A DNA stretch of 64,000 nt, taken from NCBI GenBank assembly GCA_903904815.1, contig CAIVDU010000102.1:30909-94908 (forward strand), in the 5' to 3' direction. Position numbers and translations under genes: made by a program. Within the stretch, counting starts at the first letter, position 1, and every line of letters begins with the position of its first letter. The notes below the pieces were generated by a model, which saw only the letters and a program-made list of their open reading frames with translations, was not told where the DNA came from and made no database searches. Origin of the DNA: an uncultured Armatimonadota bacterium (GTDB lineage Bacteria > Armatimonadota > Fimbriimonadia > Fimbriimonadales > Fimbriimonadaceae). Of this stretch, positions 23,357 to 32,140 are shown piece by piece.

Positions 23357-25519
23357 ATGCAAAGCTGCCTGATCGCCGCACTTCTACTCGTCTCGTCCCA
23401 AGTGACCGTCCAGCCGCCTAAGACTGTCCCCTACCGCTGGAAAAGCGTGCAGATGGTCGGGGCTGGCTTCGTGGATGGGATTGTTTTTCACCCGACTGCC
23501 AAAGGTGTACGATACGCCCGAACGGATATGGGCGGTGCTTACCGCTGGGACGCAAAGGCGAATCGTTGGATGCCCATGCTCGATTGGATGCCGTTTCAGG
23601 ATTTGAACCTGATGGGGGTCGAGAGCATCGCCGTTGACCCCAATGACGCCAAAAAAGTGTATTTGGCTTGCGGAACCTATACAAATCGCTCCACTCCCGA
23701 TGGGGCGATCCTTCGCTCGAACGATGGCGGACAGAGTTTTCAAATCACACGTTTGCCGATTAAGTTTGGAGGCAACGAGAACGGCCGTGGCAACGGGGAG
23801 CGCATGACGGTGGACCCGAACAACTCTCAATGCTTGCTTCTCGGAACTCGCCACGACGGGCTGTGGAAGAGCGACGACGCGGCCGGTACTTGGCGTCGCA
23901 CCGGGCTTGAGGCAATCGGGGGGGCCCGGGGAGCAGGAGTCGTGGTCACATTATTTGATCCAGCAACCGGCGCCCCAGGGAAGGGCAGTTCGGTCGCCTA
24001 TGCGGCTGTGTCCGACTCGGTAGGGCCCAATTTGTTTCGCTCCCAGGATGGGGGACTCACTTGGGCTCCTGTCCCAGGGCAGCCGACCGGCCTGTTTCCG
24101 ACCCACATGGTTCGCGGCGATGATGGGACGCTTTGGCTCACCTACGGCTCAAATCCTGGCCCCCAGCGGATGACTGACGGAGCGGTTTGGAAGCTGAAAG
24201 ACGGAGTGTGGACAAATGTAACTCCCGAGAAAGGAAGCTTTGGGTACGTCGCGGTCAGCGTGCAAGCCGGTAAGCCGAACGTTGCGATCGTTTCGACCTT
24301 TGGACATCCAGAGCACGAACAGATCTTCCGCACGCTAGACGGAGGATCAAGCTGGCATTCGACCATCGGCGGCAAGGAGACGTACAACTACGCCAAGGCC
24401 CCCTACATCTCACGGACCGGCATACACTGGCTCTTCGATATCGAAATTGATCCGAAGGATCCCAACCATGCTCTCTTCACCACCGGATACGGTGGGCATG
24501 AAACTTTCAACTTAAGTGACAGTGACGTAGGCAAACCGGTCATTTGGCACGCGATGGCCACCGGAATTGAAGAGTCGGTAGCCCTCCAACTCCTGAGTCC
24601 TACCAAGGGCGCGCCCCTGGTCAGCGCGATTGGGGACTATGGCGGTTTCGTTCACCATAACTTAGACAAACCGGTGCCCGAAGGCAACTTCATCAATCCC
24701 CATTTCGGGAACACCTCCGGTGTGGCGGCAGGTGACTTGGCCCCGGAGATCATCGTCCGTGTGGGAAGTGCCTCCGGCAATAGTCGAGCCGGAAACATCG
24801 CCTATTCGACCGACTCGGGTGTCACTTGGCAACCGACGAAGAGCTCACCGACAGGGGCCCGAGAAGGACATATCGCGGTTTCTTCGTACGGAAAGAATTG
24901 GGTTTGGAGTCTTCGAAGCGGCGCTTTTCAGACTTCAGATCAAGGCATGACTTGGCGAACCGTGACCGGCGTCCCCAGCAATGGTCGAATCGTCGCCGAC
25001 AGCTTGGACCCCACGCGCTTCTACAACCTGGACCTGTTCGGCGGCATTCTCTCCACAAGCGTGGACGGCGGCGCGACCTTCACCGGGAAGCCGTTCCAGC
25101 TTCAAGGCGGACTTCCGGTTCGAGGCGGCGACCGCATGGACGCCCGAGCGGGGCAAGATCAACTCTATTCGACCCCCGGCAAGACAGGCGATCTCTGGAT
25201 CGCGGCCTTCGACGGCCTGCACCATTCGACGGACGGCGGTTCCACCTTTGTGCGGCTTCCCCACGTCTACCAGCTTCACGCGTTCGGATTCGGCCGGGCG
25301 GCGCCGCACCGCACTTCGCCCACGCTCTATCTGGTCGGAACCGTCGACGGGGTTCGAGGGATCTTTCGATCCCTTGACGAAGCTCAGAGTTGGGAAAGGA
25401 TCAACGACGAAGCCCATCAATGGGGTCTCGTCCTCCAGATTCAGGGAGACCCAAAGAAGTTTGGGCGTGTATACGTTGGAACTCATGGCCGGGGCGTGTT
25501 CTACGGAGATCCACGATGA
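23357..25519 (+). CDS. GH74-type xyloglucanase / beta-propeller hydrolase
   Basis: A 720-residue exported protein. ATG 23357 gives a signal peptide MQSCLIAALLLVSSQVTVQ. GH74 signatures are present: GFVDGIVFHPTAKGVRYARTDMGGAYRWD near the N-terminus, then GNENGRGNGERMTVDP. BNR/Asp-box-like repeats (RSNDGGQSF, RSQDGGLTW, STDGGSTF) form two seven-bladed propellers. GH74 enzymes cut the beta-1,4-glucan backbone of xyloglucan, with an Asp pair as catalysts. The stop overlaps the GH31 ATG (ATGA), linking the two enzymes. A substrate test is still needed. Confidence 0.85.
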   Translation: MQSCLIAALLLVSSQVTVQPPKTVPYRWKSVQMVGAGFVDGIVFHPTAKGVRYARTDMGGAYRWDAKANRWMPMLDWMPFQDLNLMGVESIAVDPNDAKKVYLACGTYTNRSTPDGAILRSNDGGQSFQITRLPIKFGGNENGRGNGERMTVDPNNSQCLLLGTRHDGLWKSDDAAGTWRRTGLEAIGGARGAGVVVTLFDPATGAPGKGSSVAYAAVSDSVGPNLFRSQDGGLTWAPVPGQPTGLFPTHMVRGDDGTLWLTYGSNPGPQRMTDGAVWKLKDGVWTNVTPEKGSFGYVAVSVQAGKPNVAIVSTFGHPEHEQIFRTLDGGSSWHSTIGGKETYNYAKAPYISRTGIHWLFDIEIDPKDPNHALFTTGYGGHETFNLSDSDVGKPVIWHAMATGIEESVALQLLSPTKGAPLVSAIGDYGGFVHHNLDKPVPEGNFINPHFGNTSGVAAGDLAPEIIVRVGSASGNSRAGNIAYSTDSGVTWQPTKSSPTGAREGHIAVSSYGKNWVWSLRSGAFQTSDQGMTWRTVTGVPSNGRIVADSLDPTRFYNLDLFGGILSTSVDGGATFTGKPFQLQGGLPVRGGDRMDARAGQDQLYSTPGKTGDLWIAAFDGLHHSTDGGSTFVRLPHVYQLHAFGFGRAAPHRTSPTLYLVGTVDGVRGIFRSLDEAQSWERINDEAHQWGLVLQIQGDPKKFGRVYVGTHGRGVFYGDPR

Positions 25520-28377
25520 TTTTGACGGCACTCGGAATCGTGACTTTGCAATCTGTTCGGCAAGATTTCACGCGTTTGCCCGATGGAGTTCGAATCCCCT
25601 TACTCAAGTCGACTCTGTTGCTGGAAGTGCGCGACCCGCACACCGTCCGAGTGAAGTTCGCCTCGGACAGCAAGTTCTTCAGTCGAAAGAGCTTCGTTGA
25701 ACTCCCGCGAACAGGACCGACCGCGACGTTTACGGTCGTTTCGGACAAGCGGGGAATCGAGGTGCAGACTTCGGCACTCGTGGTTCAGGTGATCCTGCCT
25801 GAAGGCACGGTGAAATTCTGGGATCGCCAGGGTCATTTGATCCTAGCGGAGGACGGGCGGAAGCTATCTCCGGCAACCGTAGATGGCGAGAAGACGTTTC
25901 ACGTACAACAGAAATGGAAAGCAAACGCCAACGAGTCGTTCTACGGGTTGGGGCAACACCCGAGCGGTCCGCTCGACATCAAGGGCATTGACCTCGACTT
26001 GTGGCAACGAAACTCATCCGTGGTGGTTCCGTTTCTCACAAGCAGTCGCGGCTACGGGATCTATTGGGATAATCCTTCGTTCACCCGGTTCGGGGACCTG
26101 CGGAAGTCCGAAGATATTCCCGCCAACCTGCTGCTTGGCGTCGATGGAAAGCCGGGAGGACTCACCGGCAAGTTCTATGCCGGAGGTTCCTTTGGTCGGC
26201 TCGTCGGCACACGGGTCGATTCCAAAATTGAGTTTCTCAATCCGGTCAGCGGAGACGGACTCGGGTATCCCGGTCTGCAGATCCCGGCAACCACCTCCGC
26301 TCCTCCCGCTCGAGAACGTGTTCGAGGAAACTCCAGTCTCTTTCCAGGCCTACCCGGCGGGGATGTCAGCGTTCGATGGGACGGCTTTATCGATCCGCCC
26401 CAGACGGGCAGCTACCTCTTCGACGCTTATTCAAATGGCGGCATTCGTCTGTATTTAGACGGACGGTTGCTGGTCAATCATTGGCGACAAAGCTGGCTCC
26501 CCGAAAAGGATCTCGTTCGGATGCCACTGGTCGCTGGAAAAAGAAGCCGAATTCGGGTGGAATGGGTTCGCGATCAGGGCGCTAACACCTTCGTATTGCG
26601 TTGGAAGACGCCTCCCAAATCGCCGGACACCTCCCTATGGTCGGAAGTCGGGGACGGTCTCGACTATACGTTCGTGTACGGTCCGAAATTGGACAGGGTC
26701 ATCCGTGGTTATCGTGACCTGACAGGCCAGGCGACCATGCCTCCGAAGTGGGCTTTAGGTCTTTGGCAATCGCGACAGCGATACGAGACCCAACAGCAGA
26801 GTCTCGATGTGGTGGATGGATTCCGAAGCCGACAGATTCCCTTCGACAACATCGTTCAAGACTGGTTCTACTGGAAGGCTGATGCGTGGGGATCTCATGA
26901 GTTCGACCCCAAGCGTTTTCCCGACCCGGTAGGTTGGATCAAGGCGATCCACGAGCGAAACGCCAATCTCATGATCTCCGTGTGGGGCAAGTTCTATCCT
27001 GGAACCAAGAATTTCGATGCCCTGAGAGCGAAGGGATTCCTCTACGAGCCAAACCTGGCGGAAGGAAGAAAAGACTGGGTGAATCAACCATTCACCTTCT
27101 TCGACCCGTTTCGGGCCGAATCCAGGGAGCTGTTCTGGTCGCAAATCGACCGCGAGCTATTCAAGAAGGGCGTCGATGCCTGGTGGATGGACGCATCGGA
27201 GCCAGACCTCATGTCGATCCCAAATCTCGAGGGACACCGAGCGAGGATGGTTCCTACCGGACTTGGAACTCCCTCAAAGGGGATCAATCTCTACGCGTTC
27301 GCTACCGCCCAAGCGGTGTTCGAAGGGCAGCGAAAGGCGGCGCCGGATCAACGCGTCTTCAACTTGACCCGCTCAGGCTATGCCGGGCAGCAGCGGTTCG
27401 GAGCCACGACATGGTCGGGCGACATCACCTCGACTTGGACCGCCCTGGCGCGCCAGATTCCGGCTGGCCTTGGATTCTCGATTTCTGGGAACCCCTACTG
27501 GACGATGGACACCGGTGGATTCTCGGTGCCAGCACGATTCGCGTCTCGAACCCCAAAGCCGGAGGACCTCGATGAGTGGCGAGAATTGAACGCTCGTTGG
27601 TTCGAGTTTGGAACGTTTGTTCCGTTGCTTCGAGTCCATGGAGAGTTCCCCTACCGCGAGATGTGGCAGTTTGGCGGCGAAGACAGCTCGACCTATCAAG
27701 CGATGTTGAAGTTCGATCGCTTACGCTATCGACTCCTCCCTTACATCTACTCCCTCTCGGGGGCGGTCACTCAAGACGGGGACACGATCATGCGACCGTT
27801 AGTCATGGACTTCCCTAACGATGCCCGTCTGCGGGGCGTCACCGACCAATACGAGTTCGGCCATTCATTGATGGTTAGCCCGATCGTCCACTACCACCAG
27901 CGAAAGCGCGAGGTCCTTATACCTTCCGGGCTCTGGTACGACTTCTGGAAAGGAACGGCGATCTCGGGCGGCGGAACCGTCGAATCCGATGCTCCGTACG
28001 ACGCGATTCCTCTCCACGTCCGGGCAGGAGCCATCCTGCCGTTCGGTCCGGAGCTTCAATACACGGCAGAAAAGAAACCGGACCCAATCACGCTCGTGGT
28101 CTACACCGGTGCAGACGGCAAGTTTTCGCTGTACGAGGACGACGGATTGACCAACGGCTATGAACGTGGAGCGTTTTCTACCATCCCGATGAGTTGGTCG
28201 CAAAGTTCACGCACTCTGACCATCGGCACTCGAGTCGGCGCGTTCAAAGGGATGTTGTCAACAAGGACGTTCCACGTGGTCTTTGCGAGCGCCGCCCACC
28301 CAATTCCGTTCGGGTTCGACTTACCGGCCGGGTCGGTTGTTCGATATACCGGGAAGACGTTAACGGTTCGGATGTAA
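25516..28377 (+). CDS. GH31 alpha-xylosidase with PA14 insert
   Basis: A 953-residue GH31 enzyme starting at ATG 25516. A PA14 domain (DGFIDPPQTGSYLFDAYSNGG to TFVLRWKTP) interrupts the N-terminal beta-sandwich, as in Cellvibrio alpha-xylosidase Xyl31A. The nucleophile is the Asp in AWWMDASEPD and the acid/base probably the Asp in TTWSGDITSTW. Such enzymes strip xylose from the non-reducing end of xyloglucan oligosaccharides. It has only a weak secretion signal (MILTALGIVTLQ). It overlaps the GH74 gene by four bases. Confidence 0.88.
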   Translation: MILTALGIVTLQSVRQDFTRLPDGVRIPLLKSTLLLEVRDPHTVRVKFASDSKFFSRKSFVELPRTGPTATFTVVSDKRGIEVQTSALVVQVILPEGTVKFWDRQGHLILAEDGRKLSPATVDGEKTFHVQQKWKANANESFYGLGQHPSGPLDIKGIDLDLWQRNSSVVVPFLTSSRGYGIYWDNPSFTRFGDLRKSEDIPANLLLGVDGKPGGLTGKFYAGGSFGRLVGTRVDSKIEFLNPVSGDGLGYPGLQIPATTSAPPARERVRGNSSLFPGLPGGDVSVRWDGFIDPPQTGSYLFDAYSNGGIRLYLDGRLLVNHWRQSWLPEKDLVRMPLVAGKRSRIRVEWVRDQGANTFVLRWKTPPKSPDTSLWSEVGDGLDYTFVYGPKLDRVIRGYRDLTGQATMPPKWALGLWQSRQRYETQQQSLDVVDGFRSRQIPFDNIVQDWFYWKADAWGSHEFDPKRFPDPVGWIKAIHERNANLMISVWGKFYPGTKNFDALRAKGFLYEPNLAEGRKDWVNQPFTFFDPFRAESRELFWSQIDRELFKKGVDAWWMDASEPDLMSIPNLEGHRARMVPTGLGTPSKGINLYAFATAQAVFEGQRKAAPDQRVFNLTRSGYAGQQRFGATTWSGDITSTWTALARQIPAGLGFSISGNPYWTMDTGGFSVPARFASRTPKPEDLDEWRELNARWFEFGTFVPLLRVHGEFPYREMWQFGGEDSSTYQAMLKFDRLRYRLLPYIYSLSGAVTQDGDTIMRPLVMDFPNDARLRGVTDQYEFGHSLMVSPIVHYHQRKREVLIPSGLWYDFWKGTAISGGGTVESDAPYDAIPLHVRAGAILPFGPELQYTAEKKPDPITLVVYTGADGKFSLYEDDGLTNGYERGAFSTIPMSWSQSSRTLTIGTRVGAFKGMLSTRTFHVVFASAAHPIPFGFDLPAGSVVRYTGKTLTVRM

Positions 28378-28394
28378 CTCTGCTTTAGTCCCAC

Positions 28395-29420
28395 TTGGAG
28401 AGTCGCAGGAGGTACATTCACTCTATTCTGAAGAACTCCACTTTCTCGGCTGGCAGCCTTTTAGTCTCACTCCTCCTAGTTGGGTGTGGGGGCTCTGGAC
28501 AGTCGAATAATGCCGGGGTCTCGCCTTCCACTTCTAGTCCGGTCACGATCTCGGCCCTGAAGGTGCCTCCAGCGACAGGTTCCGTACCGAACCAGGCACT
28601 TGTTCGTGCGGTGGACGATTCGGGCGTGAGCTATGGCGCCGTGAGTGGAATCTCCGCGTATTGGCCCAATCCATCTCAGATTCTGACAATTGCAAATCTC
28701 GATTCGAGTGTGGTGCAGCAGTACCTCACCGGACAATCGGCAGATCATACGAAGTTGATTGGTTACACCCTGGACACCACAAGCCTAGAAGGACCCGGAC
28801 GAGGATTTGTCTATGACGTCGCTTCGAAGCAGTTTCATCTTCTTGCGGTCACCGTCGCGAGCTCGACGCAACTTGTGGTTGTCCCGACGGCTATCTCTAG
28901 CACAGGGACCGTGACTGGGTATGTGGCCTACGTGAGTTCTCTGAAGGGAGCGGTTCATCAGCAGTTCACCTACGACCTTGCCACAGACACCTTTCAAGTA
29001 ACAGACCCAACGACTCCATCAAATATCGGCCAGTTCACCACCTACACCAGTTCGCCAAACGGTCTCTTTCTTGGAGGGCAAGATTCGAGCGCTTACTATC
29101 CTGAGATTTACAGCTTGAGTTCGAACGCGTTGACTGCGATCGATCGACTCGATGCGGGTGCTCGGGTGGTGTACGTTTCGAACGATGGCTCCATCGCCGT
29201 GATTGCCACACCGGGAGACAACCTACACAACATCTCGATAGACGCGAAGCTTTGGATTCCGGGCACCGGTCGTACATCGATGATCCAAGAACTCGTGGCC
29301 CTCAACTTCGGAAATTGGCTGCAGCCCTCCATGAACATCGCATCGCCGTCGGGGCGCTATTTAGCAATGCAGGCGATGCAGGGTTCGACTATCGGACAGT
29401 TCCTTGTCCACGTGAAGTAG
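28395..29420 (+). CDS. hypothetical lipoprotein, 341 aa
   Basis: The lipobox is clear (SLLVSLLLVGCGGSG), followed by a Ser/Thr-rich linker and repeated beta-type segments (GFVYDVASKQFHLL, QFTYDLATDTFQV) resembling HAF-like propeller repeats. The start is uncertain: TTG 28395 gives a basic n-region (MESRRRYIHSILKN), yet a full AGGAGG at 28407-28412 lies inside the frame and points to a start further on, such as ATT 28425. It follows the GH31 gene by 17 nt. Confidence 0.6.
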   Translation: MESRRRYIHSILKNSTFSAGSLLVSLLLVGCGGSGQSNNAGVSPSTSSPVTISALKVPPATGSVPNQALVRAVDDSGVSYGAVSGISAYWPNPSQILTIANLDSSVVQQYLTGQSADHTKLIGYTLDTTSLEGPGRGFVYDVASKQFHLLAVTVASSTQLVVVPTAISSTGTVTGYVAYVSSLKGAVHQQFTYDLATDTFQVTDPTTPSNIGQFTTYTSSPNGLFLGGQDSSAYYPEIYSLSSNALTAIDRLDAGARVVYVSNDGSIAVIATPGDNLHNISIDAKLWIPGTGRTSMIQELVALNFGNWLQPSMNIASPSGRYLAMQAMQGSTIGQFLVHVK

Positions 29421-29816
29421 TTATCGCGGGACGAGTTACACCATGCTGACGCGACCCAATTCAGAGGTCGACTTGAACGGTTCCAATGGCCCCTAGCCGA
29501 TCTCTATCGTCCAAGTGGACTGAATCGAGAAGGGTTCTGCCAACGGCAACGCCTTATGGATGGAATGCGACGCGTTCGAATTTCCGACAGTCTCTGGGTC
29601 GACGCGGAACCGGTCTCGAATGCGGCATATGCCCGATTTATGAACTCAACCGGACCGACCGCGAATGGCGTGGTCCGGGAGCGGTTCGGAACAGAGCCGT
29701 GCGAAAAACGGGGCGCCCATCGGCAGATCGTACGCCACGGCAAAGACTGGCAAGTGGTTGCGAAGACCGAGATGCATCCGGTGGTCTTGGTGTCAGCGGA
29801 CGTGGGAGATGCCTAG
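29421..29816 (+). pseudogene. decayed formylglycine-generating-enzyme (SUMF1/EgtB)-like fragment
   Basis: The frame is open from the previous stop to TAG 29814 but has no good start before ATG 29556. Its translation (LYRPSGLNREGFC... GMRRVRISDSLWVDAEPVSNAAYARFMNSTG... HPVVLVSADVGDA) resembles the N-terminal third of FGE-sulfatase-domain proteins. The rest of the domain is missing, so it looks like a truncated remnant. A short real gene of 86 residues from 29556 is the alternative. Confidence 0.4.
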
Positions 29817-29860
29817 GATTTCGTTGTTTAAGCCACGCGTGATCGGAAGCCAAAGCACAA

Positions 29861-30175
29861 TTATTTGAGGTGGGAATACGCATTCGCGAAACTTACTATT
29901 AGACCGATGAGGGCGTTGTACTTCGTGTAAGCGCGTAAGGGATCTCGATCGAAGAGGTCGAAGTAAAGGGCGTGTTCGAACGACTCTGACGTCTTGGGTA
30001 GCTCAGGGACGGTAAGTCCCAAGGCTCGAAGTCGTGGAGCGGCGATCATCACAAGGAGCGATTCGTCGGAATACACCCCATTTGCGAGATCATGCAAACC
30101 CAGCTCTACTAGCTCTCCGCCAGGAAATCCACTCAGTTCTCCCGATTGGAAGTGCTCAGAATCAGTCCTATCCAT
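29861..30175 (-). CDS. partner of the nucleotidyltransferase, 104 aa
   Basis: ATG 30175 overlaps the end of the upstream nucleotidyltransferase gene by 8 nt, so the pair is coupled. The protein (SGELSGFPGGELVELGLHDLANG...YNALIGLIVSFANAYSHLK) is alpha-helical. I recall similar small proteins beside DUF6036-like nucleotidyltransferases, but no function is established that I can name. The arrangement is that of a toxin-antitoxin or regulatory pair. Confidence 0.55.
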   Translation of the reverse strand: MDRTDSEHFQSGELSGFPGGELVELGLHDLANGVYSDESLLVMIAAPRLRALGLTVPELPKTSESFEHALYFDLFDRDPLRAYTKYNALIGLIVSFANAYSHLK

Positions 30176-30698
30176 CACATTCCATAACGAATCTATTGAC
30201 TCGACTTTCAAAGTCGTGCGGGTTGATCGCAGGATATCTCAAGAGATCGGGCTGAATCGCCAGAAAGTATTTAATCAGAAGCGAAGGCACAACTTTGCCT
30301 AGAGATACCAGCGCCTTGGCGTCACTCAGGTCCTTATCATGTCCGCGAAGAATCTTCGACAACGCCTGAGCGTAAAAATCATAGTGAAAGAAATCGACTT
30401 GCCCCCAACGACCTATGAACTCGCTCCTTCCTTGCCAGCCTGGCAGAGGTGGAATGAACTGGTCCGGCGAGGCAAGTTCAACATTGAGCGATAAGGACTC
30501 CTTCAGGCGAGCAATCGACTCGAAAACGCCTTTCGGCTCCGGGTCCAATTTGATATCGATGTCTATCGTCTGCGCACGAACTCCGAGGAGCAAGGCGGTC
30601 GAGCCGCCAACAAGATAGATCCTGCCAGGTCCTTCGGCTGAGTTACCGATGGCGGCCATGAAATCTCTGAGTTTCGGCTCGTCCAACATCGATCTCAT
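30168..30698 (-). CDS. nucleotidyltransferase, DUF6036/AbiEii-like
   Basis: A 176-residue protein with the nucleotidyltransferase motif RIYLVGGSTALLLGVRAQTIDIDIKLDPE, that is GGS followed by the DxD metal pair, then VDFFHYDFYAQALSKILRGHDKDLSDAKAL. This family is close to AbiEii and MNT-type enzymes, which can modify tRNA or a partner protein. The downstream gene overlaps it. A start at 30689 (MLDEPKL) is also possible. Confidence 0.7.
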   Translation of the reverse strand: MRSMLDEPKLRDFMAAIGNSAEGPGRIYLVGGSTALLLGVRAQTIDIDIKLDPEPKGVFESIARLKESLSLNVELASPDQFIPPLPGWQGRSEFIGRWGQVDFFHYDFYAQALSKILRGHDKDLSDAKALVSLGKVVPSLLIKYFLAIQPDLLRYPAINPHDFESRVNRFVMECDG

Positions 30699-30742
30699 GG
30701 ATTATTCTGGCACCCACCGACAACCACGAGGCTAGACAGGCC

Positions 30743-32140
30743 TCAGAGCATCTGACCTATCGCGTGCCGAAGCCGAGTTCGAGCTAAGTCCAAGTTGCTT
30801 TGGACAGTCGACTGATCGGTGCGGGCACTCAAAAGCAGAGACTGAGCCGTTGTGATGTCTTGAAATAGACCAAGCCCGGCGGCATACCGACCTTCGGCTA
30901 CTCGCACCCCTTCCTGAGCATTGGCGACCTCCGTTTCTACGACGGCCACACGCTGCTCGGCAGACGCGAGCCCGAGGTACGCGGAGATGACGTCCGATCG
31001 GACGCTGAGCAGAGCGGTTTGCAAATCGGACTGCGCCGTCTTGATCTGCCCCTTAGCCTGTTGAACAGCGCCCGATCGGGCCCCACCATCGTAGAGAGGA
31101 AACTGGACGCCGACGCCTAAAGCCACGGCATTGTCCTTCAGAGGAATGTCGGGGCCAGCGGCGCCGGCGGAGACTGCCGCGTAGATCGCCGGTAGGTTGA
31201 GAGCCCGGGCAGCACTCAAACCGAATTGAGATGCCTTAAGAGCTTGAACGGCAGACTGGACTTCCGGTCTCGCGCGAAGTGCGGTCTCCACGAGGGTCTG
31301 AGGTCCGCCGGCTACCAGCGGCTTTTCCGCCACGTCGGTGACCGTTATGGGCGTTTCCGGATTCACCCCGATGAGTTGCAACAGCGTCACTCGCGCTTGC
31401 AACTCGGCATCGCGAGCAACCGTGAGAGCGAGGACCGCCTGCGACTTCGATGTCTCCGCCGTGACCACGTCACTCGGGAGTCCAATGCCGCTCCCCAAGC
31501 GCGCCGTAGTAAGGTCCAATTGCCGCTGACGATTTTCGACGTTCTGCTCGTTCACACGAACAAGCCGTTGAGCATTCGTCAGGTTGTAAAAAGCGCTTTT
31601 TACAGCCAAAACGAGATCAGATTGCGCCTTCGTGAGATTCGCAGCCGCCACTCCTTCCAAAGCGCGACTCTGCCGCACGGCATTTCGGGTCTGGTTGAAG
31701 TCGAACAGGAGTTGCCTGAGAGCCGCACCGCTGGAGTATCGGTACACCGGCGAAACACCCGCCGGACCGAGCCCAGAAGGAGCTTGGGTAGCCGCAGTGG
31801 GACCCGAGATACTCGAGATCTGGTCGTAGCCAGCGCCAACCACGAATTGGGGGTTGAGGCCTGCGCCTACTTGCCGCGTCTTTCCCTGGGCCGCCTGGAG
31901 TGCGCCCAACGCATCGCCCAGGCTGGGTTGGAGCCGAAGCGCGATTCTCGCTGCTTCATCTGAACTCAGCGGAGAGTTCGGAATTTCTGAAGCAGCCGTC
32001 GATGACGGGATTTGAATCTTGGGGGGCGTCACCGCGTCCTGGACCCGAGGAGCAGGAACTTTTGGAACGGGTTCCTGTCCTGGCGTCTGGGGAGTGGATC
32101 CGATGTGGGCGAGGGTGAAGATGAGCGTTGAGAGAATCAA
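30743..32140 (-). CDS. TolC-family outer membrane efflux protein
   Basis: A 465-residue outer membrane channel protein with a signal sequence (MILSTLIFTLAHIG) and two repeats of the outer-membrane efflux domain, each rich in Ala/Gln coiled coil. The start is TTG 32140, overlapping the stop of the membrane-fusion gene as TTGA. It completes a tripartite pump with the two genes upstream of it. Confidence 0.85.
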   Translation of the reverse strand: MILSTLIFTLAHIGSTPQTPGQEPVPKVPAPRVQDAVTPPKIQIPSSTAASEIPNSPLSSDEAARIALRLQPSLGDALGALQAAQGKTRQVGAGLNPQFVVGAGYDQISSISGPTAATQAPSGLGPAGVSPVYRYSSGAALRQLLFDFNQTRNAVRQSRALEGVAAANLTKAQSDLVLAVKSAFYNLTNAQRLVRVNEQNVENRQRQLDLTTARLGSGIGLPSDVVTAETSKSQAVLALTVARDAELQARVTLLQLIGVNPETPITVTDVAEKPLVAGGPQTLVETALRARPEVQSAVQALKASQFGLSAARALNLPAIYAAVSAGAAGPDIPLKDNAVALGVGVQFPLYDGGARSGAVQQAKGQIKTAQSDLQTALLSVRSDVISAYLGLASAEQRVAVVETEVANAQEGVRVAEGRYAAGLGLFQDITTAQSLLLSARTDQSTVQSNLDLARTRLRHAIGQML

